Below, piece after piece: positions 1-8,208 of a DNA stretch of 64,000 bases. Both the position numbers and the translations under genes were made by a program. The DNA is taken from contig NZ_JARVRF010000001.1 in NCBI RefSeq assembly GCF_030209835.1, forward strand, positions 62,001 through 126,000, written 5' to 3'. Below the pieces are notes generated by a model. It saw only the letters and a list, made by a program, of their open reading frames with translations. It did not search any database and had not been told where the DNA came from. The stretch is from Arthrobacter sp. efr-133-R2A-120. GTDB taxonomy: Bacteria > Actinomycetota > Actinomycetes > Actinomycetales > Micrococcaceae. The stretch's first letter is position 1. Each line of letters begins with the position of its first letter.

Positions 1-1
1 C

Positions 2-520
2 CCGCGCGCCGTCGCCGTTGTTCCACGTCGTGAAGATGGCAAGGCCAAATACACCAAACCAGGCCGGATCAAAAACGACCGCCGAGAGACCTATTTCGTC
101 CTGCCCCGTGAGTTTTGGACCGAGGAATGGTTCGAACAGCTCACCATGCCAGGCCTGGCCATGCTCTTGATCATCGCAGCTGAGACAAGCAACAAGACCG
201 AGGTCTGGCTGACCAATGAACACGCCGCAAAGTGGTACGGTCTTTCGTCACGGTCCGTAGAGGCCGGGATAGCGGACCTGAACAAACACGGACTGCTCAA
301 GGACCGCGAAGAATGGGTCAAGGCCCCCCTCTCGGCGATCGGCACCACCAAACGACACTGGTACAGCCTCACAGCCCCCTTCAGCTACACGGCCCGAACG
401 GCAATCCAACAGGCGGCGCAGTCCGAATTCAAGGCCCGAACCGGCGCGAAGCCCCGCAAAGAATCCGCTGCGCCAACGAAGATGAAGGCGAAGAAGAAGC
501 CAGCCGAGGACACCCCGTGA
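2..520 (+). CDS. Winged-helix protein, 5' end outside window
   Basis: The frame is open from base 2 with no start codon visible, so at least 173 residues of a longer protein are present. A central segment (LPREFWTEEWF, then alternating helices ending in HGLL and HWYSLT) has the layout of a winged helix-turn-helix DNA-binding domain. The tail is rich in Lys, Ala and Pro. The same layout occurs in the C-terminal half of the protein at 55707-56705. Its stop overlaps the start of the next gene by 4 bases (GTGA), so the two are probably translationally coupled. A role in plasmid replication or regulation is possible but not shown. Confidence 0.6.
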   Translation, partial: PRAVAVVPRREDGKAKYTKPGRIKNDRRETYFVLPREFWTEEWFEQLTMPGLAMLLIIAAETSNKTEVWLTNEHAAKWYGLSSRSVEAGIADLNKHGLLKDREEWVKAPLSAIGTTKRHWYSLTAPFSYTARTAIQQAAQSEFKARTGAKPRKESAAPTKMKAKKKPAEDTP

Positions 521-1059
521 ACAGCTCCCACATCTACGTCGACGAGACCAAAGCCAAAGGCTACCTCGTCGCGGCCGCGACCGGCATCCCATCCCAGCTC
601 GCCGTCTCACGCAAGGAGATAGGTGCACTCATCCTTCCAGGACAGCGAAGCCTCCACATGAAGGCAGAAAGCGATGCCCGCAAACGTAAAATCGCCAACA
701 CGATCGTCACAATGGGCGAGACACTCGGGATCAAAGCGGTGATCTACGACGCCGGCCGGGACGGCACCGAAAAAGAGCGCCGCTCCCGATGCCTGAAAGC
801 CCTCGTGAACGATGCCGCGAAGTACGAGCGGGCCAAGATTGTATTCGACCTCGACGAGACACTACGCAGCTGGGACCGGCAGCAGATGATAGAACTGACG
901 CGTGCCGCAGGAGCGGGTGAAAGGATCAGCTACGAACACTACGTCCGCAACAGCGAACCGCTCCTAGCAATTCCCGACACGATCGCTTGGTGCTGGGCCC
1001 GCGGAGGCGAATGGCGGGCGCGCATACGCCCCGTCGTCCAGGACGTCATCGACGTTTAG
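517..1059 (+). CDS. DUF3800-like RNase H-fold protein
   Basis: Starts at GTG 517 inside the stop of the preceding gene; about 180 residues. It begins HIYVDET, the acidic start typical of DUF3800-type proteins, which have an RNase H-like fold. Further conserved points are GQRSLHMKAES, an FDLDE strand and IPDTIAWCWAR near the end, which give spaced acidic residues that could bind metal. A homologue sits at 56891-57475 with the same order of motifs (YLDES, GQIKLHWTDES, IPD), also beside a winged-helix gene. A nuclease role is inferred from the fold. The target is unknown. Confidence 0.6.
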   Translation: MNSSHIYVDETKAKGYLVAAATGIPSQLAVSRKEIGALILPGQRSLHMKAESDARKRKIANTIVTMGETLGIKAVIYDAGRDGTEKERRSRCLKALVNDAAKYERAKIVFDLDETLRSWDRQQMIELTRAAGAGERISYEHYVRNSEPLLAIPDTIAWCWARGGEWRARIRPVVQDVIDV

Positions 1060-1470
1060 GGGCCCCAAATACGCGAAGCCCGAGCGCCACGGTCGTCCGG
1101 CCGGGTCTCGGGCTCACTTTCTGGAGCTCAACGTTCCAGACGCCATAAGTATGCACAACTTTGCGCACGCATATCAACCCCAGCGCTAAGCCAGAGAAGC
1201 TGGGAAGATCATCTTCAACCCCACGGACACCGGGAATACCATGAGGGAAGGCGCACATACTGGCCCACCGTCGGGACGTACATCATGCCACGCAACAACA
1301 TCCGGGACAGCAGCAACAGCAACGGTAGCCCCGCTGCAATCGCGCTTCGCCCCGGCCACCGGATCAGGGAAATCCGCCAACAACTACACCATCGGCACCA
1401 CGCACTGCCCCGATACCAAGTCACCGACGCTCACGCTGCCCCGCGTTCGCCTTTCGTGAAGGCGCAGTTG

Positions 1471-1815
1471 ATGTCTGTGACCTCCGATCTCTACCAGGCG
1501 CGCCTCTACAGCAGGTCCCGCAGTCACAGCGCCAGGGAACGGCTCTCCGCAGTCCGCGAGGCCATCGCCACCTCTCCCTACACGTGGGAAGAGCTGACCG
1601 AGGACGGCGTCCGGGATTGGGTGGAACCCTCGGTCATGGATGATGTACTCCTGGCTTCCGCACTGGAGTCCTTGGGAGACCTGACCATCGATGAACGCCC
1701 CTATCTGGGGAAGTTCACCGTGGAGAGGATCTACGAGATACTCACGAACGCCGAAGCGGCATACTGGCGCCGGATCTACTCCGGCCCCGGAGTCAGGACC
1801 AACCCTGGCCGGTAG
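1471..1815 (+). CDS. Hypothetical protein
   Basis: A 114-residue protein starting MSVTSDLYQARL. The frame is open further upstream (to 1285), but that part is His- and Arg-rich and looks non-coding. ATG 1471 is preceded by GAAGG at a sensible distance. The protein is charged, probably helical and soluble, with no recognised domain. It stands alone between the DUF3800-like gene and a converging small gene. I do not recognise the family. Confidence 0.4.
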   Translation: MSVTSDLYQARLYSRSRSHSARERLSAVREAIATSPYTWEELTEDGVRDWVEPSVMDDVLLASALESLGDLTIDERPYLGKFTVERIYEILTNAEAAYWRRIYSGPGVRTNPGR

Positions 1816-1820
1816 AGGGT

Positions 1821-2009
1821 TCAGTCGAGGTGTTTGCGGATGACGATACGCCGGTACCCTTCCGGGACGAGTTTCGTTGCCTTGGCCAAGGCGTCTTCGT
1901 AGGTGGCGCCGGGCGCGCTGACATGGCTCTGCTCGCCCTCCGGGCTTTCGATTGTTAGTTCAACTTCCACGCCTACAAGTTTGCCTGACGGGCGGTCAGA
2001 TGTTCTCAC
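1821..2009 (-). CDS. Small hypothetical protein
   Basis: A 62-residue ORF that converges on the previous gene. It has a plausible beta-alpha-beta pattern: VEVELTIESPEG, an Ala-rich helix (ATYEDALAKATKLV), then YRRIVIRK. That regular pattern and the compact length favour a real small protein, but no family is recognised and no clear ribosome-binding site decides the start. Confidence 0.35.
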   Translation of the reverse strand: MRTSDRPSGKLVGVEVELTIESPEGEQSHVSAPGATYEDALAKATKLVPEGYRRIVIRKHLD

Positions 2010-2191
2010 GGCGGCGAGCCGGCGCGTAGCTGGCTATCAGGGGAAGGCCTCTCTTGCAGTGCCATCTGAGACGCCTCAACCCGGAGCGGCAGAGTGAGAG
2101 TGCTGCCCTGTGACCGACGGGCAGATACTGGAACTGAGGCGCCAGTCCGAGGATTCGCGGGCTCGCCTCAAACTGTCGGTGGCGACACGTA

Positions 2192-2530
2192 GTGTCGAAC
2201 GCATATTCTATTAACAGTTTTTCTATTAGAAGGTGTGTTCTAGTGCTGGATGTTGATGAGCGTGTGGTAGTGCGGACAACTCCGGACGGATCCCCCTTGG
2301 GTTTTGAGTGGCGCGACCGGCAGTACAGGACCACCGAGGCGCCGTTGAGGTTCTACACGCGGCGCCCGTGGTGGGTTGAACAGGACCGTATTCAGAAAGG
2401 TGTTGGCCCGCAGGTCCTGGAGACGGAGACCTGGCGGATTACAGCGGCAGGGCGAGGGCGCTCGACCGAGCGCGTGTTTGAGCTGGTCCGTGACAATGCT
2501 GATTGGGTGTTGGCCCGGATCCTCGGCTAG
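2192..2530 (+). CDS. DUF6504-like protein of the mutasome cassette
   Basis: Up to 112 residues; GTG 2243 (VLDVDERVVV) is a likely alternative start because the first 17 residues look unlike the family. The core (PDGSPLGFEWRDRQYRTTE, RPWWVEQD, ETWRITA) matches the small proteins that lie just upstream of dnaE2 in actinobacterial imuA-imuB-dnaE2 loci. Its exact role is unknown. It ends 8 bases before dnaE2, consistent with co-transcription. No imuA or imuB is present upstream, so the cassette is incomplete here. Confidence 0.6.
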   Translation: MSNAYSINSFSIRRCVLVLDVDERVVVRTTPDGSPLGFEWRDRQYRTTEAPLRFYTRRPWWVEQDRIQKGVGPQVLETETWRITAAGRGRSTERVFELVRDNADWVLARILG

Positions 2531-2538
2531 AAGTCTTG

Positions 2539-5500
2539 ATGTTTATTCACTTGCATGTTGGGTCTGCGTTTTCCGCCCATTACGGGGTGGACTGGCCGGA
2601 CACCCTGGCGGCCGCGGCGAAGGCCGGGGGAGCGGACGCCCTTGCCGTGACTGACCGTGACGGGCTCTATGGGATCCCCAAGCACATCGGTGCGTGCGTT
2701 GCGGCAGGGATCGATCCGATCCTCGGGGTCGAGCTCGCCGTCCTGGACGACACCGGGACCGTGGGTGGCCGGGTTGTTGTCCTTGCGCACGGGCACAATC
2801 AGGGCGCCGGCTACGCGGCGCTTTGCCGGCTGGTGTCCGCCGCCCATGCCCGCAAAACCGTGGCGGTGACCAGGGCGGAGATCGCGGCGCGCCTTCTCAC
2901 CGAGACCGGACCCGTGGGGACCGTCCTGCTTGGGCCGCTGTCCGACGTCGGGCTCAAGGTCGGGACCCGTGGTGACGGCATGGTTCTGATGGAACAGTGG
3001 CTGGCGGTCCTGCCCAGGGAAGCACTGAGGGTTGAGGTCGTCTCGCATCTCTCCGCGCCCGGACTGCCGTTCAGCCACACCCACGCGACCAGGATGCTTC
3101 GTCTGGCTGGTCGAGCCAAGGTGAAGGCGGTGCTGAGCAACGCGGTCCGTTACGTTCTCCCGGACGGGGCGATCACCGCGGACATCCTTGATGCCGTCAG
3201 GGCGTTGCGCCGTCTGGACGAGACGGGGGTCCAACCGACGGCCCAGGCCTGGCTCAAACCCGGATCGATGATGCAGGCCCTCGCTGCGGAGATAGCCGCC
3301 GTCGGTCAGGCTGGTGCCGGCGCAGCGAAGGCCCTGCTGTCCAATACTGAGGAGCTGGCGGACCGGTGCCGGATCGACCCGGTCAGAGATGCCGGTTGGG
3401 GTGTGCCGGTCATGCCCGAAGCCTCCATCATCGGCATCACGGGTGACCCGCTCACCGTGCTGTGGGAACGGGCCTGTGCCGGCGTGAACACCCTCTACAC
3501 AGGCGCTGGCACTGCTGCTTTGGAGGTGGTGTAGTCGCGGCTGCGGTTGGAGATGGACACTATCGCCGATCTGGGGTTCGCGTCGTACTTCCTGACCGTG
3601 GCCGAGGTCGCCCGGCTCATCCGGGACATGGGCATCCGTTCCGCGGCCCGTGGATCCGGGGCCGGCTCCCTGGTCAACTACGCGCTCGGCATTTCGTTCG
3701 TGGATCCGATCCGCCATGACCTGCTCTTCGAACGGTTCCTGAGCACCGAGCGCCGGACCCTGCCCGACGTCGACATCGACGTCGAATCCGCCCGGCGCCA
3801 CGACATCTACCACGAGATCTTCCGGCGCTTCGGCCCGGAACGGGTCACGCTGATGTCCATGCAGTCCGGATACCGTGCCCGCGGCGCTGCCCGGGACGCC
3901 GGCATGGTCCTTGGCATAGACCCGGACGATATTGACGGGATCGCGAAGAACCTCTGGCGCTTCTCTGCCTCCCATTTCCGCGAGGCCATGGCTGAGAAGC
4001 CCGAGCTGCGGGACCTGGCGGAACGGGTCGAGGGGAGCCGGCAGCTGGATCTGCTGGTGGACATCACCGAGCGCCTGGACCGTCTGCCTCGGCATATCTC
4101 CATGCACCCTTGCGGGGTGATCCTTTCCGACACCTCGCTCCTGGACCGCACGCCAGTGCAGTCGTCCGGGATGGGCCTGCCTATGTCCCAGTACGACAAG
4201 CACGACATGGACCCGATGGGCATGATCAAACTCGACGTCCTCGGTGTGAGGATGCAGTCGGCCATGGCCTACGCCGTCGCCGAGATCAGGCGCACCACCG
4301 GGGAGACCGTCGACCTGGAAGCGGTGCCCTTGGATGATGAGCCGACCTTCGAACTGATCCGCTCCACCTACACGCTCGGGTGTTTCCAGATCGAATCCCC
4401 GGGCCAGCGCGAACTCGTCGGCAAACTCCAGCCGGCCGTGTTCGATGACCTGATCACCGACATCAGCCTCTTCCGCCCCGGCCCGATGCAGGCCGAGATG
4501 GTCAAACCCTTCCTGAACCGGCGAGGAGGCTGGGAACCCGTCGAGCAGCTGCACCCGGACCTGGAACCGTTCCTGCGGAACACGTACGGGATCGTGGTTT
4601 TCCACGAGCAGCTCATGCGGATCATCGATACCTTCACGGGCTGCGGGCTCGCCTACGCCGACGTGCTGCGGCGCTTCCTCAGCGACGAGGACCGCCTTCC
4701 CGGGGTTGAGAAGTTCTTCCTCGAGAAGGCCGCCGAACGTGGCTACGCCCCGGAGGTGATCGGGAAGGTCTGGGGTGTCGTCAAAGGTTTCGGGTCCTTT
4801 GGTTTCTGCCGCGCCCACGGGGCAGCGTTCGCCAAGCCCACGTTCCAGTCGGCCTGGCTGAAAACCCACTATCCGGTCCAGTTCATGGCCGGGCTTTGGA
4901 CCCACGATCCCGGCATGTACCCCAAGCGCCTGCTCGTCGCCGAGGCCCGGCGCCTCGGCATCCCCATCCTGCCCCTGGACGTCAACCGGTCCACCGACGA
5001 ATACGTGACCGAACAGACCCAGGACGGGCGGCTGGGGATCCGCATGTCCCTGGCGGACGTGAAAGGCATCCAGGCCAGGGAAATCCACCGGATCCTGACC
5101 GAGCGGCCCTTCGATTCGATGGCGGACCTGAAGGAACGGGCACGGCTGCGCGCCTCCACCGTCCAGAGTCTCGCCCTCGTCGGTGCCCTGGACACCCTCT
5201 ACACCGGGCAGAGCAAACGGACACGCCCGGCGATCGCCGCCCGGAACCAGGCCACCCGCAGCGCGAAACGGCTGCAGGTCATTCCCGGACAGCTCGCGCT
5301 CCCGCTCCCGGCCATCGACGCCCCCACGATCCCGGACGGCCTGCCCGAGCTGACGGAGCTGGAGATCACCAGGGAAGAGCTGGACATCCTGGCCCTGGAC
5401 GTCAGCCACCACCTCATCGACTCCTACCAGCCAGCCCTTGACCGGCTCGGCGTCACCAAAGCCAAAGACCTCCTGAACCTGCACAACAACTCCAAGGTCC

Positions 5501-5796
5501 TTGTAGCGGGGATCCGCGTTGCCACCCAGACCCCGCCCATGCGCGGCGGCAAACGCGTTGTCTTCATCAGCATCGACGACGGCACCGGCTGCGTCGACGC
5601 CACCTTCTTCAGCGACGCCCAGGAAAAAGTCGATCCGCCCATCCTGTTCTCCACGAACCTGCTGCTCATCGAAGGGACCACTCGGCGGACCGGGCCGCGG
5701 GGCATGTCCCTCCAGGCCAGCAACGCCTGGGACCTCGCCGCCGTCGCCCTGCTTCTGGGGTTCGCCACCGTTCCCAGGCGCCGCCAACAGTGCTGA
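2539..5796 (+). pseudogene. dnaE2: Error-prone DNA polymerase DnaE2, interrupted by TAG
   Basis: About 1085 codons in one frame from ATG 2539. The N-terminus (MFIHLHVGSAFS) is the PHP domain. PDVDIDVESARRHD near codon 409 is the acidic motif of C-family polymerases, followed by the helix-hairpin-helix region and an OB-like domain (ATFFSDAQEKV), ending QASNAWDL as in DnaE2. Codon 332 (3532-3534) is TAG, where the second copy (18915-20337) reads GAG, so a single base change stops translation in the PHP region. The downstream frame is otherwise intact. Read-through or restart at a later ATG cannot be excluded, but a full enzyme is unlikely. Intact DnaE2 performs lesion bypass after DNA damage. 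Confidence 0.85.
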
Positions 5797-5979
5797 GGGC
5801 CGGTCTGTGGATAGACCTGTGGATTATTAAGGGCTCTGCCCTTGAATTTGGCCGGATTGGCGCGCGCAGGCCCTAGGGCTGCCGCTGTCGACCGTTGAGC
5901 GGTTGCTGTCTACCGATATTTGCCCGAAGTTCCCAGTACACTGGTCTCAGGGCTTCGGCCCCACACCTTACTTAAAGGG

Positions 5980-6005
5980 AAGAACCCGGCGGGAACCGGG
6001 TTCTT
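5980..6005 (+). terminator. Hairpin downstream of dnaE2
   Basis: AAGAACCCGG (5980-5989) pairs with CCGGGTTCTT (5996-6005) around a 6-base loop. It is a strong GC hairpin with a short T-containing 3' side, about 185 bases after dnaE2. It may end the dnaE2 transcript or belong to the leader of the small gene at 6162. The rest of 5797-6050 holds no gene. Confidence 0.4.
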
Positions 6006-6052
6006 CTGCAAGTTTGGTGTCCTTTTGGTGCAAACAAAAGGGGCCTGTCCTT

Positions 6053-6067
6053 GTGTAGTGACTACAC
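6053..6067. promoter_or_regulatory. 15-bp palindrome, possible operator
   Basis: GTGTAGT-G-ACTACAC is a perfect inverted repeat with a single central base. It lies about 95 bases upstream of the small ORF at 6162 and is followed by a related ACTACA half. The size and symmetry fit a dimeric repressor site; the regulator is unknown. Confidence 0.4.
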
Positions 6068-6087
6068 GAACTACAGTAACGCCTTCT

Positions 6088-6125
6088 TACTCTTTTTTCA
6101 TAACCTAGGTTAGGAAAAAAGAGTA
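6088..6125. promoter_or_regulatory. 38-bp near-perfect palindrome
   Basis: Two 19-base arms (6088-6106 and 6107-6125) match at 18 of 19 positions around CCTAGG, with T6 and A6 runs inside the arms. There is no loop, so it could act as an operator or as a bidirectional terminator. It lies just upstream of the ribosome-binding site of the 34-residue ORF. Confidence 0.45.
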
Positions 6126-6161
6126 GTTTGCACCTCCGTTCCAAGTGAAGGAGGACTCAAG

Positions 6162-6266
6162 ATGGCTGAGCAAAAGCACAACCAAACCTTGGGTATCTTG
6201 AGCTGCGTCATTGGGTTAGGGCGATTTATCGTCGTACTCATCGACGTGCTCAACGATTCGCACTAA
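6162..6266 (+). CDS. 34-residue small hydrophobic protein
   Basis: ATG 6162 follows a strong GAAGGAGG ribosome-binding site at good spacing. The product starts MAEQKHNQTLGILSCVIGLG and continues with a hydrophobic stretch (RFIVVLIDVL), consistent with one short membrane segment. A strong terminator starts 11 bases after the stop, and two palindromes lie upstream, so this looks like a complete small transcription unit. Function unknown; a small membrane peptide or toxin-like peptide is possible. Confidence 0.5.
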   Translation: MAEQKHNQTLGILSCVIGLGRFIVVLIDVLNDSH

Positions 6267-6276
6267 GGCAGTTGAC

Positions 6277-6309
6277 AAACGGCTGTGAACCTTAGGTTCA
6301 CAGCCGTTT
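6277..6309 (+). terminator. Strong hairpin terminator
   Basis: AAACGGCTGTGAACC (6277-6291) pairs perfectly with GGTTCACAGCCGTTT (6295-6309) around a TTA loop; the 3' arm ends in TTT. It directly follows the 34-residue ORF. Confidence 0.75.
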
Positions 6310-6365
6310 GGCGCTTCCTAAGGCAATCGGCACTTAGCGGAGGGTCAATAAGCGAGGATCGGACC

Positions 6366-6652
6366 TCAGACTATGGGGTTGGCCACTGTTTCCAGGCGCT
6401 GCCGCCCGTCCTCGTCCTTGACGAGTTCGACGGGCCGGATGGCCCAGTCTGCGGCGACGTCGTACGCCTCGCCGCGCACGAGATCCAGCAGGCCGAGGCC
6501 GTCCTTGTCCCGCGGGTCCAGCCAAGCGTCGATCGTGCCGGCTGCCAGAGGGATCGGCATCCGGTCATGCAGCGCACTCAGCTGCGCCAGGGAGGCCGGC
6601 CCGGAGTCCAGCGGGGGAGCGGGCATGGTCAGGATCGTGCAAGACAGCAGCC
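6366..6652 (-). pseudogene. SRAP/YedK 3' fragment
   Basis: The minus-strand frame gives LLSCTILTMPAPPL, LHDRMPIPL and AYDVAADWAIRPV, the C-terminal half of SOS response-associated peptidases (YedK/HMCES family), which bind abasic sites in single-stranded DNA. The coding match stops at the left end of the 8.66-kb element. The missing part resumes in the correct frame at 15313-15496. The gene is convergent with dnaE2, giving a DNA-damage themed neighbourhood. Confidence 0.8.
6647..6652. repeat. Left 6-bp target repeat GCAGCC
   Basis: GCAGCC here and at 15313-15318 flanks the element in direct orientation. Removing the element and one copy restores WLLSCT in the SRAP frame. It may be the recombination core or a target duplication. 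Confidence 0.75.
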
Positions 6653-6699
6653 TTATGTCGTAACCGAGATGTGTTGCATCCTTTGGATAGTGTTGCGGC

Positions 6700-8208
6700 G
6701 TGACCTCTGAATCAGCCCCGGTGGTTAGAAATCTGGCGAGGGTGTTGGTGGTGCGCTTGAGCACCCTGAATGGCATCGTGGAGCGGCCTTCGTGGTTGGA
6801 GCGGGTGCTGGAAGGTTCACCGGGTTTGAGGTCGCGGGTTGAGCCGTTGTATGTGCCGGTGACGGCGGACGGGGAGGTGCACCCCGTGGTTGTTGAATGG
6901 GCGCGTGGCCATCATTCGGCAAACACTGCGGCGAGTTACGCGTCCGACGTTGCGTTGTTTTTCCGGTGGCTAGGACCGGGCCGTGACTGGCTGACTGCGG
7001 ACCGCGGCGATCTGAACGCTTTTATGGAGCGGCGCCGTTTCGGTGATGATCCGAGTGGCGGAAACTTTGGTTCCGCCGCCTCGGGAGTTTCTCCCTCGAC
7101 TCTGAATCGGAATCTGGTGTCAATCCGGGCACTCTTCGATGTTGCCGTTGGAATGGGATTTATTTCTGGCAACCCGGTCCCGTCGGGTCGGCTCAACGCG
7201 ACGTCCGGACGGTTGTGCTCTGATGCGAATTGGTTGACCCGACGAGCTTATGAGCGTTGGCGTTCCGAGGGCTTGCTCGGGATGGGGGCGGCCCGTGCCG
7301 AAACATTGGCCATGCGTGATAGGAACGCGGCATTCGCAGATTTGCTGTATCACACCGGCATGCGTCGGACCGAGGGCGCAGGACTGCTGACGTTCGAGGT
7401 TCCCAACAGCGAGTTCAGTTCGAGGCTCGTTCGGGGCAGGGTCCCGGCAGGGCTGTCGAAAGGCCGTCCGCAGCGCGGACGGGTGATGTATCTGGACCGT
7501 CCGACCCGGGAATCGATCGAGGCGTATGTGACCGGCGCGCGTGAAGTGGAGGTCCGGTTCGGGCAGGCATCGGGTCTGTACGAATCCGACAAGGCGGGGC
7601 TGATCGTGAAGGGCATGTCGCGGGCCGGTGGCGTCCCGGACAAGGTGCTTATCGAATCGGCAGGCTTGAACGGCTGGGTGCGCTTGGATTCCCTGACCAT
7701 GGCCCAACGACGGCACCTGTATGCGCTCGATGCCGACGGCCAGCGCCGTCCATTGGTCACCTGGTTGGCGCATGGTGGTGCTCCGCTTGCTGCCGCCAGC
7801 TGGAACCAGGTGTTCAAGGACGCATCCGCCCGGACGGTCGGATTCAGGCCGGCCTCCGGATTAGTGCCTGCGGCTTTGGATGACACATCGATTCAGGTGC
7901 ACCCGCACATGCTTCGCCACTCTTTCGCTCTCTATGTGTTCGCGTTGGCAGCCCAAATTGAGATGCATCGGCGCGGAACGATGACGCCAGGAGCTTTCGA
8001 CTCAATGGTCCGGCAACAGAACATCTGGCTGCGCGTTCAGAATCTACTGGGGCACCGCAGCATGGAAACAACCCGGAGCTTTTATCTGGCCCCAGTGTTG
8101 GCGTTGGAGTGGGACTGGTTCCTGCGTGCCGCGTCAGATGCGCCGTTGGCGTTGGATGACACCTTGTCCGAAGTTGCTGAAATGGATGATCGGGTGGTGG
8201 ACGCATGA
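6700..8208 (+). CDS. Tyrosine recombinase 1 of trio 1
   Basis: A 502-residue protein starting at GTG 6700, 47 bases inside the left end of the element. It has an N-terminal SAM-like DNA-binding region (HSANTAASYASDVALFFRWL) and a C-terminal phage-integrase domain with an arginine box (HTGMRRTEGAGLL), HPHMLRHSF and LLGHRSMETTRSFYL, which supply the Arg, His-x-x-Arg, His and Tyr of the active site. All key residues are visible. Its ATGA stop/start overlaps the next recombinase. The likely role is strand exchange at the element ends. Confidence 0.85.
   Translation: MTSESAPVVRNLARVLVVRLSTLNGIVERPSWLERVLEGSPGLRSRVEPLYVPVTADGEVHPVVVEWARGHHSANTAASYASDVALFFRWLGPGRDWLTADRGDLNAFMERRRFGDDPSGGNFGSAASGVSPSTLNRNLVSIRALFDVAVGMGFISGNPVPSGRLNATSGRLCSDANWLTRRAYERWRSEGLLGMGAARAETLAMRDRNAAFADLLYHTGMRRTEGAGLLTFEVPNSEFSSRLVRGRVPAGLSKGRPQRGRVMYLDRPTRESIEAYVTGAREVEVRFGQASGLYESDKAGLIVKGMSRAGGVPDKVLIESAGLNGWVRLDSLTMAQRRHLYALDADGQRRPLVTWLAHGGAPLAAASWNQVFKDASARTVGFRPASGLVPAALDDTSIQVHPHMLRHSFALYVFALAAQIEMHRRGTMTPGAFDSMVRQQNIWLRVQNLLGHRSMETTRSFYLAPVLALEWDWFLRAASDAPLALDDTLSEVAEMDDRVVDA

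Noticed and set aside
3532..3534. Programmed read-through or special decoding of TAG
   Set aside because: No stem-loop or context that would support recoding was seen, and the second copy has GAG. A point mutation or sequencing error is simpler.
2527..5787. A 1086-codon open frame on the minus strand
   Set aside because: It is the antisense of dnaE2. The plus strand shows clear polymerase motifs; the minus frame is low-complexity Gly/Asp/Gln/Pro, typical of antisense frames in GC-rich DNA.
5797..6052. Plasmid replication origin next to dnaE2
   Set aside because: Two DnaA-box-like motifs and hairpins occur, but there are no iterons and no adjacent initiator gene, so evidence is too weak.
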